Assembly (NCBI GenBank): GCA_905250115.1
Contig: CAJNOI010000104.1
Span: 209,790 to 273,789, forward strand
From: Adineta steineri
Taxonomy: Eukaryota > Rotifera > Eurotatoria > Adinetida > Adinetidae
DNA: 64,000 bases
Reading direction: 5' to 3'
This document shows positions 1 through 9,831 of the stretch, piece by piece. The position numbers and the translations under genes were made by a program. Positions within the stretch are counted from its first letter, which is position 1, and every line of letters starts with the position of its first letter. Under the pieces are notes generated by a model. It did not search any database. It was not told the origin of the DNA and worked only from the letters and a program-made list of their open reading frames with translations.

Positions 1-38
1 AAATAATTCGTTGTTCATATCAGATTATATAAACAAAC

Positions 39-296
39 CTGAATATCAGCATTATGTGCTGCTTGATTCATATTAGATGGATCATAAAGTTTATTCCATA
101 TAGGATCATGCTGTAAATTAGCTAATGGATCATTCGGATTTGAGCGACTTGTATGTGCAGGACCTACTCCGAGATGTGTGGTTGGTGCTACTGATCGTTG
201 AGTACTATTTCCTGGATTATTACCACCTGTAGTTCGAGTATGTTTAGTTGGATCTTGTACTTCATACTCATATGTATACTTATAAGTTGTGCCCAT
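39..296 (-). CDS. 5' exon of an unrecognised gene (partial)
   Basis: An 86-codon first exon starts at the ATG complement at 296 and ends in phase 0 at a good GTTTGT donor just left of position 39, so the rest of the gene lies outside the window. The encoded N-terminus is polar and rich in Thr, Asn, Pro and His (it opens MGTTYKYTYEYEVQDP). It shows no signal peptide, membrane segment or motif I recognise. It faces the small gene starting at 848, so 297-847 is a shared divergent upstream region. The function is unknown. The exon call rests on codon-like composition plus the donor site. Confidence 0.55.
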
Positions 297-847
297 TTAT
301 TTTAGTTATAGAACTCAATTCAATCTGATAATTCTTTTTTGTTGTTGTTAGTAATAAATTCACCAAAAAAAGAGTGTATAAAAAGGATGGATGAAGTTTA
401 AAGCAGAATAGCAAATCTTTCTATTGTTGACTGTCATACCAATCATACCTTTTTCCTTTCTTTCTTTTTTTTTCTTATACTGATGTTTTTTGAAGAAGAA
501 TTATTGCAATAAGATTTACTGTAATGTTTCTTTTCGTGTTTCATTATTCATACATTTGTTATTTAATAAAAGAAAACTCGAAAATGTCATTGGAGTTTTG
601 TATACCATAATTTTTACATATAAAACAAAAAAAAATTACGAAATTAATAATTTAGTATTTATCCTAGCATAGATTTGTATTAGTATCATTTTATGTTAAG
701 ACACAGATACAGTTGAGAATAGATTTCTTAGCTGAATAATAACAGTGATATTCGTTTTAAATTCGAGCGCAAATTTATTAAAATTTTTATTTATCTTTTA
801 TCGATTCAATCTGTTTTTTCTCTCTCTACACATATCGATACTAATCA
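297..847. other. Divergent intergenic region
   Basis: AT-rich sequence between two divergently oriented genes, with pyrimidine-rich tracts near 450-475 and 810-830. It probably holds both promoters and 5' UTRs. I see no other feature; the 60-codon ORF at 490-672 is low complexity and not supported as a gene. Confidence 0.5.
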
Positions 848-1141
848 ATGGGTAGTTCAAGTTCATCTACATCATCTTCAACATCGGATGATCCTGATTG
901 TTATATACATAATAAAATGATCCGACAACAATGTTTACAACCTCATTCTAATCAGGAATATATAATTCCAAAACCATATTTTGATGGTAATAATAATAAT
1001 ACTGAAACAAATCGTTCATCAACACAACAACCAGTGACATATACTGACAAAACTCAAATTGAATGTGATTGCCAAGGAAATGTTGTTGAATGTGATGAAA
1101 ATGGACGAATAATACGTGTTATTAAATCTAATAATCGATAA
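848..1141 (+). CDS. Small Ser/Asn-rich hypothetical protein, possible N-myristoylation
   Basis: A single-exon ORF of 97 codons. The product begins MGSSSSS, which fits the N-myristoylation consensus (Gly2, Ser6), and continues with a serine run. The middle is Asn/Gln/Thr-rich. A short C-terminal part carries a closely spaced Cys pair (IECDCQGNVVECDENG) and ends in basic residues. There is no membrane segment or recognised domain. Codon usage and lack of interruption favour a real gene, but low-complexity composition keeps confidence moderate. It lies upstream of the EFCAB14-like gene in the same orientation. It may be a lipid-anchored, mostly disordered protein; that is inference only. Confidence 0.5.
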   Translation: MGSSSSSTSSSTSDDPDCYIHNKMIRQQCLQPHSNQEYIIPKPYFDGNNNNTETNRSSTQQPVTYTDKTQIECDCQGNVVECDENGRIIRVIKSNNR

Positions 1142-1619
1142 ATACTGTTGTTGTTTTAAATATAGAAGAACAAAAAAATATCCCGTGTTGATTTTCTGTC
1201 TATATATTGTATTCAGTTAGAAAGTCTGGAACTTACTAATACGCATATTTTTTGTATTGGTATCTACTGTCCTCTAGCTATTCTATTTATTAATGGCTAT
1301 AATTTTTCTATAATGGAAGAAAAAAGAAACAGCAGAAAGAAGAACAAGACATGACCTAAATTACCCGTATTATTTTTTTCTGAATAAATATTTTTAGTAT
1401 AAATTTTCGAAACCAGTTTTTTTCAATTGTTGACAAGTTTCTGTATTGTAAAAAGAAACCAATTATATAAATGCATTCTGTGTAATATGCACCTGAAAAG
1501 GTAATTCAATATATAATGTTATGCTTGAGTGTTTTTTTTTCAGATGTTTCGTCTTTTCTTTTATTTGATTCAATCGATTATCATCGATAATCTATTCAAC
1601 TACACATAAATTATCTTAT
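1142..1619. other. Intergenic, no gene seen
   Basis: AT-rich spacer with T-runs. A pyrimidine tract ending in CAG near 1535-1543 could be a splice acceptor for the 5' leader of the downstream gene. Nothing else is supported. Confidence 0.4.
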
Positions 1620-3687
1620 ATGAAAAATAATTTTTCGTTCATGGATGATCTGATGAATGATTTAGAAGCAGGAATAACATATAATCCTTCAAGAAGTTCA
1701 AATAAAAAAATGAAAAAACGTAAACAACTTGATGCATTATTAAAATTTCGTTTATCTAAATCTAATCGATTGTCAAATGAAGTTGGTCATACTTCTGAAG
1801 ATGAATTATTTTTACCAGAAAAGAAAAATACTCTAAATAAATCGTAAGTAAATTTAATTGATAATAATAATAAGATTATATATTTATTTGATTTCTATAG
1901 ACAATCATCACGATATCGTCGTTGGTATAATTATACTCGACACATTCTTTCTTTTTGTTTTGTTTGTATTTTTATGATTGTCTGGTAAATTATTTTGTCA
2001 AATAATCTTTATAATTAATTGTTCGTTTTTTCTTTTATGCAACAGTGTTGGATTAGCATATGCAAATATTGAATTGAAGAATGAAGTTCAAAATTTATCT
2101 TTACGTGTCACTGAAAGTAGGCAGAATATGTGCAAAAAATTTCTTTACTTTTAACACTAATTTTTCTATAGTTGAAAAACGTTTTTCAAGCTATGAAATT
2201 AATCGTATGATATCTTTAATTGAAGACATAAAAACACGTTTTAATGTGATTGAAAGTTGGAATGTTTCGTATATTTATGATCGATTACAAAAATTACAAG
2301 TAGATTTTCATCAAATGAAAGGAAATGCTCATGCAGCTGAGGTAATTTTCGAATTTATTTCATTTATTTTTATATTAACTAAAGATTACTATTTAAGTCA
2401 TCGATGAATAACGAAGAAGTAGATGTTTCATCAAAATTGGATAAAATTGAAGAAAAATCAACACATATGTCCGAACTTGCTGATGAATTAGAAGTAAGAA
2501 AATTATTTATTAACTTTTATTGAAAAATTACAATTTATTTTCTAGAAACTAAGTCGTGATGCTGATATAGTTACAGAAAAAACAAAAACATTCGATAGAA
2601 ATTTTCTTACACATTTACTTGAACAAGAAGGACGAGAAAATCTTCAACAAGTCAGTTTCTTATACTAACTAATATTCAATTTTAGTAATAATTCAAATGT
2701 ATTTAGGATAGAAATCAATTAGCAAAAAATATACTTTCATTGAATGAAAGTTTATCTACAAATACAAATAAATGGCATGAAGAATTAAAATCTCTTCGCG
2801 TAAATTTTAATTAACATAAAGAGTGCTATTATAATTTTGTTTTTCTTTAAGGATGAACTCGCAAGTCTCAATCAAACTGTAAAAATACAAGAATTAATTG
2901 TACATTTTCAAGAATTAAATAATATTGTTCATAATTCAACAGAAAAAGTATAGCATCTTTTAAATATTATTTATAAATGAGAAATATTTGATTTTTAATA
3001 GACATCAATAATTCTTACGACATTACAATCCAATTTGGATCAATTGAGAACTCAAATAGATGCATGTAAATGTTCTAAAGGTAAATTTCGAATAATTGAA
3101 AATATGAACTTATGTATACATATTTAGAACCTTTACGATTAAAACCATCAGTTGTTGACAGTAATCAATTGCAGCAGAGTATTGTCACAAAACCTAACAG
3201 TAAGTATAATTCAAGAGGTATAGAAAACATGTTTTCTTTTCTGAATCGAATGAGAGAACTCAACTCTCAACAAAGCTCTGTATATCTTTAAAACTACGGT
3301 TGAATAAAGATCAGAGAACAGTCTCTATACCAAATTACATTACTGTTCGTCAACAATCCTAACAGTTTCTATTTCAAAGTATCCTCTGTTTTTTTGTCAT
3401 GATAGTTTAACATTCATATTTCTTTAATATTTAGCTATTAACACATCATCGTCGTCGTCTTCTACGACAACAAGCACAGTGGATGCTTCTACAGAATGTA
3501 AGTCTTGTTGAATTAAAACTGTTAATTGAACTATTTTATTTATGAATAGTAAATCAATCAGAGAAAACCAATTCTAATAATACGATTGATAGTAAGTGAT
3601 ATAAATTTATGTTTTCTTATAATTCTACTTACTATTCTTTTATTAGTTGCTCAAATTATCAATCCACCTCCAACACAAACTGGTTAA
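1620..3687 (+). CDS. EFCAB14-like single-pass membrane coiled-coil protein
   Basis: About 13 short exons can be joined in frame across introns of roughly 45-240 nt; donors include 1844, 1985, 2117 and 2341, and the stop is TAA at 3685-3687. The N-terminus carries a basic MKKRKQLDALLKF motif resembling the start of vertebrate EFCAB14. An acidic stretch, one hydrophobic membrane segment (HILSFCFVCIFMIVW...GLAYA), and then a long predicted coiled coil follow. The tail is Ser/Thr-rich. EFCAB14 homologues end in EF-hands, and I see none here, so this is either a shortened orthologue or only an architecture match. The topology suggests a short cytosolic head and a coiled coil outside or in the lumen. 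The next gene starts 289 nt downstream on the same strand. Confidence 0.55.
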
Positions 3688-3949
3688 TATTATCCGTCCG
3701 TTATATTTTTTTGTTTTTCAAATTAATTCATGTGTTATCTTATGTCTGTGTATACTTTTGTTTTGTTTTTTTTCCTTCTTCTTGTCTTTGAACAGTTTTT
3801 TTGTTAATGCTTAATGTCTGTTTGTTGTTCTTGTTGCCGGTGAGCATGAACACCATGTTAAAATCTCTATTTGTCTCTATTTCTCTTGGTTTTGCTACAT
3901 TTTGTTTTTGTATAATTAATAAAAGAGTCATAAGACTAATTATTATTTG

Positions 3950-3976
3950 ATAAAAATTCATTTTTTTAAGAAGAAA
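3950..3976 (+). promoter_or_regulatory. Candidate splice acceptor just upstream of the RRM gene ATG
   Basis: A T-rich run ending in TTTTTTTAAG has its AG at 3969-3970, six nt before the ATG at 3977. It looks like a 3' splice site for a 5'-UTR intron or for spliced-leader addition. No donor was identified upstream. Confidence 0.4.
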
Positions 3977-4973
3977 ATGAATCGTAATCAGTACAATTTA
4001 TATGTAAGCAATGTTTCTAATAAAACGAATGGAGATCGTTTAATGTAAGTTTGAATATAATATACTAAAGAAGATTTATTTATAAAATCAAAAACAATTT
4101 CATTTCAGTTCGTATTTTTCTCAATTTGGAAAAATTGAAAGTTATACCTTTTTTGCAAAAAATTCTGATCGTCATTGCGCAGCTGCAATAATCACATATG
4201 GAATATCTACTGATATTGATTATATAATTAAACAAAATCAACGAATAGAATTTGATAATCGTCATTTATTTCTCCGTCGTACATTGCCAATAGTTCGTCC
4301 TGCATTCGAACGTTTTATGGCATCTAATGAGTTACTTCTATCATTAACTTATCTATCTGATGATGAACAATTTAATGAAATAAATATTCGAAAATATTTT
4401 ATTAAATATGGTCCAATTGTATCCTGTCGAGTTGTTATACCTTACACAACATTTTTAATTGATTATGTTGATGTAAATAGTCTTGATTGTGCAATTCTTG
4501 ATGAACCACATTTTTATAATGACAATGAATTAGTACTTCGAAAATATATTTCACCAAATCGTGTTGATTCATCTCGTTTAAAAAGACTTTTATCCAATCA
4601 AAATAATAAAACAACTAAATTTTCATTTCAAGAAAGAGTTCGTCGGTTAAAACATATGACTGAAGCTATACAATTCGTACAAAAAGTTGAATTTCGTTTA
4701 ATAAAATGTTCCTATGAAGAAAAAAAAATTAAAGTTAATAAAAAACAAAATGATGATATGATACAATTAAATATCGAATTAAGAAATAAATCTAATGATT
4801 TAAATCGAGATATTGAACAATTAAAACAAACAAATAATTCATTAAAATTATTAATCGAACATAATCAACGAACACAAAAACATATGGTTGATTTATATAA
4901 AGAAAAAATTCAATATGAACAAAATAAAGCCAATGAACTAAAAGAAGCAATAAATTTATTAAATTTTCATTAA
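3977..4973 (+). CDS. RRM-domain RNA-binding protein with C-terminal coiled coil
   Basis: Two exons: 3977-4044 and 4109-4973, joined in frame (CGT TTA AT|T TCG). The product opens with an RNA-recognition motif: strand NLYVSNVS (RNP2-like), helix with YFSQFGKIESYTFF, then a degenerate RNP1-like strand (CAAAIITY). A second, weaker RRM-like unit begins near LLLSLTYLSDDEQF and contains IRKYFIKYGPIVSCRVVI. The C-terminal third is a Lys/Asn/Gln-rich coiled coil. Tandem RRMs resemble hnRNP-type proteins, but RNP1 aromatic residues are poorly conserved, so RNA affinity is uncertain. I cannot assign an orthologue. A splice-acceptor-like sequence ends six nt before the start codon. Confidence 0.75.
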
Positions 4974-5585
4974 TTAGTAACTAGTTTCTTTTCTGTTAAT
5001 TCTTTCTCTCAAAATCTTGTTAGTCAGATATTGAGTTTTGTGAAGTTTAGTATTTTTTGAATAAACTTACATTTTGAAATATGAAAAATAATTCATCTAA
5101 TGATACATTTTATTATCCGTAGTGGTAAATGAATATGAAATCATGTGAAGATCGAATCGCTTCAACATTCGTACCAGAGATGGACAACTTCAGCTCGGAA
5201 TTGGAGCAGAATTTTGAAAAACTGGGTGGAGTTGGAGAGGTGTACCCCGAAGTTGCCCGTCTCTGAATTCGTACATATGATTTAAATCATCCTATTGACT
5301 TATACAAAAATATGATGATTTCTTTTCGCTGATTCAATCTATTATAATACTATCACCTGCATTCTAATAAGTTGAGGATGTGGGTATGGGTTGCATATCT
5401 GCCAAATGAATAGATATTTAATCGCAATATTTATACTTGATCAAAATAACTGGGTGAAAAAAGTATCAAAAGCTTGAATATTTATTATATCTTATATAAA
5501 AAGACAGAAAATTTGAATAGTAATATCAGTGGTTATCTAACTTAAACATTGCTTGATTAAACAATAGACTTTGGAAGAAAATTGA
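4974..5585. other. Convergent intergenic region with MITE and telomere-like G-rich repeat
   Basis: The region lies between the 3' ends of the RRM gene (plus) and the DUF1264 gene (minus). It contains the small hAT-type MITE at 5175-5266 and, at 5371-5392, a TTGAGGATGTGGGTATGGG stretch of the telomere-like repeat family without an obvious C-rich partner arm. Nothing else is seen. Confidence 0.6.
5175..5266. mobile_element. 92-bp hAT-type MITE with 8-bp target duplication
   Basis: The element begins CAGAGATGGACAACTT and ends with the near inverse (AAGTTGCCCGTCTCTG plus one base). It is flanked on both sides by ATTCGTAC (5167-5174 and 5267-5274). An 8-bp duplication and CAGAG-type ends are typical of hAT-superfamily non-autonomous elements. 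A longer copy of the same family lies at 10474-10764. Confidence 0.8.
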
Positions 5586-6587
5586 TTATTTCGTTAGTTT
5601 CATTTTGGATTCAGTCGTTGTTATTTGTACTGCTTTGCCTGATTTTAACCAAGCATCAGCTCCTTTAGTATCTTTTGGATCTTCAATATCAGCACGTAAA
5701 CGTTTTTTTTCTTCCGACGAAACTTTATAATATTCATCACGTTGACGTAATAAATCGTCATTCAATTGTCCATCTTGTACAAAAGCCATCATTAATTGTG
5801 GAACCCCAAGAGGAAGTGTATCACCACGATCAACTTGCCATGCTAATTACAAAAAATGAAGCATTTGTTTTTATTTATTTTTAATTCTTCGGTTGACAAA
5901 ATACTTACTATGAAAAGTTTTTCCGTACGTATGAATTAATTCTTTCATAACTTCTTTTTCAGCAATATCTGGTACGCCAGGTGCTATTAACGAACCACTT
6001 TTAACTTCATATACATGTGAATGCCATAATTTTTTTTCTTCCGAAGATAATTGATTAAAAAGATCTTCTGAAATAATATATTCAATACCAATAAGACGTG
6101 CATCTGGACGATCACTATCATAAATAACACATTGACGAACATCTTGATTAATATGTGAACAATAATGATGAGCAATTAATTGTCGATTCATTTGACCTAT
6201 AGAATAAACATATCTTAATCTATATTAACAGAAATAAAAAAACTAATTACCAGAATAAAAATGAAAACCACATACATGTTGATGAATACTATTTACTGGA
6301 GCAAAATGACCCTAAATATACATATCGTCATCTAATCTTCTAATAATCAAAATCTACATACTGCCATTCGAGCACCCATATCTAGAATGTGTCCTGTAAT
6401 AATTATAGAAACAAGATTTATTGATAATATAAAGCATTAATTTTAAATGAGTACCTTTTGCAGTCATTTTTGATCCTGGTGTTTGTTCACCATGTTGGTG
6501 ACCGCTGGATACTGGTGTCCATTGAAAAACTTTTGAAGCACCAATACCTGCACCAAATGCTAATGCTAAGCCTATCAATCTTTTCAT
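5586..6587 (-). CDS. DUF1264 / oil-body-associated-protein (OBAP) family protein
   Basis: Five exons on the minus strand (6587-6455, 6393-6362, 6311-6251, 6196-5909, 5842-5586) give exactly 257 codons including the stop. The N-terminus is hydrophobic (MKRLIGLALAFGAGIG). The core carries the hallmarks of DUF1264/OBAP proteins: a HQHVCGFHFYSG segment, AHHYCSHINQDVRQCVIYDS, RLIGIEYIISEDLF, and LWHSHVYEVKSGSL. Plant members associate with seed oil bodies; the biochemical role of the family is not settled. The family is best known from plants, fungi and bacteria, so a bdelloid copy could be a horizontal acquisition, though the introns show it is domesticated. A splice-acceptor-like ACTTATAG ends six nt before the ATG. 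It is the last gene of the minus-strand array. Confidence 0.85.
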
Positions 6588-6730
6588 TTATATCTATAAG
6601 TCAATACTATATGTATTTATTTTTTTTCTCTCAATAATCAATTAATAAATGAAAGAAAAACAAAAGCAATTCTACATTTTTGAGCATACAAAGATTTATA
6701 TATATATATATAAATACAAAAAAAAAGTCT

Positions 6731-9463
6731 TTAATGAGCTATTGTTTTATGTAAAAGAAGTCCTGCTACTGAACCACGTTCACTTAAAGCTATTCGTAGT
6801 CGATTTTCTTTTTCAATCAATTCTTCAAAACGCATTAACTAAAAAACAAAAAACAAATATTTTATCGAATACTTTATATAATGTATTCTAAATACTTCAT
6901 GAAGTCGTTCAAGATCAATTTGAGCACGTCGTCTTCGATCCCATTTAAAATGTTTTGAACATAATCGTTTCGGTGCTGTACATAATTCATCAGATACTTC
7001 AAATAAATTTTTTTCTAATGGACATCCACATGCTTCGTCTGGAGCAATCTATTTATTTATTGAATTAGTTTTCTATACACAAAAAATATTATTTTTACTT
7101 TTGGTTCTCGAGAATGTTCAGGACAAATAACTTTAAGTCGTTTACAATAAAGATTATTTGTTCGATCATAATTATCACAGAATAAACCTTCAATATTCGA
7201 TTTCACATTTGATCCATACGATACTTGGCTTTCAAACTAAAAATTTGTTTAATAATATTAAAAGAATCAAAATATATAACAAATATCTCTAAATCATCAT
7301 CGATTATAAGTTATTCAAAGATGTATTTAAAAAGTTTAAACATGATGTTTATTGTCTGCGACCTATTGGTATAGTTTTTGATTCAAAATCGTATACTATG
7401 TGAAAGAAAACTGGTTCTGATATCTACAAGGGGGAACGAACTGATTTCTATACAAGAAATTATGAGAAATCAAAAACAAATCAACAGAAATCAGAAGGGT
7501 GTGGGTGCCAGGCGAATACAGTATCCACACCGACGCGAACATCCACCCACATACATCCTCAACTGATTTCCATACTAGAAATCACAAGCAATCATAGGAA
7601 ATCACGAAAATGAAATGAGAAATCAAGAAATCAGTTTGTTCCCCCTTGGATTTCTATAGGAAGTGATGATGATGATGATTCAAAAATAAGTATTATATGT
7701 TTCCGATATTTATTTACTCGAATAAAACATTTATCAATATGTCGTATATAAGCTTTTTGACTAATTTCTTGATTACATAATATACAGAAACACATTCCAT
7801 CGTGTTCATCATTTATGGTATCGTATTTCTAAGATAGATAAGATTATTTTTTGACAGAAATATTTTAATTAAGAAATGATTTACGTCTGTATCTTTTATT
7901 GCTTTTATTTGTTTTCCTCGTTCAATAATTTCATCTAGTTTTCGTTGTCGTTCATCAAGTGTAGATAATCGCTGTTTGATTTGATCGATTTCAATTATAA
8001 TTTCGTCAATAGCTGTTTTATTGAGAGTATCAGCAACTGATGGGATTGTTTGCCATTGCATTAAACGCATTGGAAGAAATTGAAGAAGACGACTAATAAA
8101 AAAACAAATGTTGAAAAAATAAATTAACAAGTACTTTTTTTTTATACTTTCGAGCTAATTCTAATCCACATTTATCCGAACAATATTTTGATTCAGGACG
8201 TGCTTCAAAAAGACAACTTGGTCCATAACATTGACGAGCTGAATTTTCTGTAGTACGACGACGACGACGAACACTAAGTTTTTTTGTATCTTCCTAAATA
8301 AATATTTATTTATTTATAAAAAAAAGCAAAACGAAAAAAAAACTAACTTCATCATTTAATTCCGATCGTGGTTCTCGTTTTATAGTAGGTATACCACTAC
8401 TACTCATATTTCGTTTTCGTTTTCCACTTGCTGTAGCATTTTTAGTTATTAATGCACGTTTAGTTGTATTTAAAGGATGTTTATTTATTTGTTCTTGATC
8501 ATCACGTGATGTTAAAGTTTCATATTGAACTGGTTGAATACCTGTTGATCGAACTATATTAGAAGTATTTCCATGTAAAACTTGTTTCTGTCGAGACATA
8601 ACATTAGCTGCTGATGATGATGAAGAATCAGATTGATTACTAGTCGAATCATCATTAGCAAATTGATCGATACTACTTGAATGTTCTCGATTTTTTCGAT
8701 CATTCTATAAAAAAGAAAATTTTATAATTAATTGTATCAATGTTTTTAACATACAACAGATGTATCAATTTGTTTTAATGATGGATTCAATAATTCTGCT
8801 TCTTTACGTAATCGTTTCTAAAAATAATATAAATTAAAAAAAAGCCAAAAAAAAAACTTCATTATTGTCCTTGTGATAACAATAAACTATACATTTAAAT
8901 TTTTTCCGATTATCTCTACTCAATATTCTGATTATATTATTGAGATGATTATTCAATCAACTTTACAAAACTATAGAAACATTATCTTTCGGAGAGAATT
9001 AAGTTATTGTACTATGTTTAACGATAAATTATATAATTTATTTCTTACTCTAATCCATTTGCTTAATTTTTCTTCAATTTCTTTTTGTGGTTTAGTATAT
9101 TTAATTTGTAAACTTGGTTTTTTATCTAATGAAACAATATACATTCTATATATAATTTAAATAATCAACTAACGACGACATTGATGGCAAAAGAAATTTT
9201 CGATTTTTGATGATTCTTTTTCGCTCATGCCAATACAAATACCATGATACCAAATATTACATGCATCACAAGCACTAAATAAATTTTATTTTTATTGAAT
9301 AATATATTCTAAAATTAGATTTTGTTTTATACATCATAAATGTTGAACAATCACTTGATCGACAAAGACAATAAAGTGTTTGACCATCACCTAAACTTGA
9401 GCTTGATAATGATTTTTGACTAAATGAACCCGATGGATGGTGTTTGAAATTTGTTGATGACAT
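6731..9463 (-). CDS. CXXC1: CXXC1/CFP1-like COMPASS subunit lacking a visible CXXC finger
   Basis: A multi-exon gene. The N-terminus holds a PHD finger (LYCLCRSSDCSTFMMACDAC ... WYHGIC ... FFCHQC) followed by the post-PHD KPSLQIKYTKPQKE segment. After a Ser-rich basic linker comes the CFP1 C-terminal region: CYGPSCLFEARPESKYCSDK, a coiled coil (IDQIKQRLSTLDERQRKLDE), FCILCNQEIS...RHIDKCF, SYGSN, YCKRLKVICPEHSREPK and CGCPLEKNLFEV, ending GLLLHKTIAH. In the family this protein recruits SET1 complexes, with the PHD reading H3K4me3 and the CXXC finger binding unmethylated CpG. No Cys-rich CXXC exon is visible where it belongs, between the PHD exon and about 8760. The ATG at 9463 directly follows TTTCAG. 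Confidence 0.9.
7427..7648. mobile_element. 222-bp MITE-like element with ~23-bp terminal inverted repeats, inside a CXXC1 intron
   Basis: The left end CAAGGGGGAACGAACTGATT (continuing TCT) and the right end are inverted copies with one mismatch. AGAAATCA-type motifs recur internally in both orientations. The core holds a G-rich GGGTGTGGGTGCC stretch and a C-rich CATCCACCCACATACATCC stretch, like the telomere-like foldbacks elsewhere. The element fills about half of a 475-nt intron between exons encoding RHIDKCFIR and FESQVSYGSN. No clear target duplication was found. Confidence 0.7.
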
Positions 9464-9485
9464 CTGAAATATACAAACTCTTCTT
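9464..9485 (-). promoter_or_regulatory. Splice-acceptor-like site abutting the CXXC1 start codon
   Basis: On the minus strand, GTTTGTATATTTCAG is followed immediately by ATG at 9463. With only 63 nt separating this gene from the CENPX stop codon, the site fits a trans-splice acceptor. Confidence 0.45.
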
Positions 9486-9526
9486 TTTTTTATAAACACA
9501 AGAAGAAAAAAAAGTAAATCTAATTA

Positions 9527-9781
9527 TCAAAAATCAAGTAATAATTGCATAAGAATTTTTTCTAAATGTTGAATATCAACTTGAATTGTTCCTTCTGATG
9601 ATGCTTGATGAATTGTACGTATAAATGCTTGATTTATAAATGTAAATATTAATTCTGTAAATAATTTAACCATATCACTTGATAAACGTGTTGATTTATC
9701 ATCTGGTAGAAAATGTTTCAATAATTTTGTAACAAGTTCAACTTTAATATAATCATTATTACGATTATTTATTTCACTCAT
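9527..9781 (-). CDS. CENPX: Centromere protein X (MHF2/FAAP10) histone-fold protein
   Basis: A single-exon 84-codon ORF. The length and sequence match CENP-X: a histone-fold with VELVTKLLKHFLPDDKSTRL, DMVKLFTELIFTFINQAFIR and a final helix VDIQHLEKILMQLLLDF, ending in the family's characteristic LLLDF. In animals CENP-X pairs with CENP-S; the complex works in the CENP-T/W/S/X kinetochore module and with FANCM at stalled replication forks. The ATG is preceded directly by TTTATTTATAG, a splice-acceptor-like sequence. The stop of the upstream chitinase gene lies only 50 nt away, so this tiny gene probably lacks its own promoter. Confidence 0.93.
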   Translation of the reverse strand: MSEINNRNNDYIKVELVTKLLKHFLPDDKSTRLSSDMVKLFTELIFTFINQAFIRTIHQASSEGTIQVDIQHLEKILMQLLLDF

Positions 9782-9805
9782 CTATAAATAAACAAAAAAT
9801 ATTTG
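9782..9805 (-). promoter_or_regulatory. Splice-acceptor-like site abutting the CENPX start codon
   Basis: On the minus strand TTTTTTGTTTATTTATAG ends exactly at the ATG (0-nt leader). The whole gap to the upstream stop codon is 50 nt. Confidence 0.45.
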
Positions 9806-9831
9806 ATTAAGAAATACATTCTATTGAACAA

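Noticed and set aside
490-672. 60-codon ORF near the left end
   Set aside because: Composition is that of translated AT-rich spacer; no motif, no splice context and no related copy.
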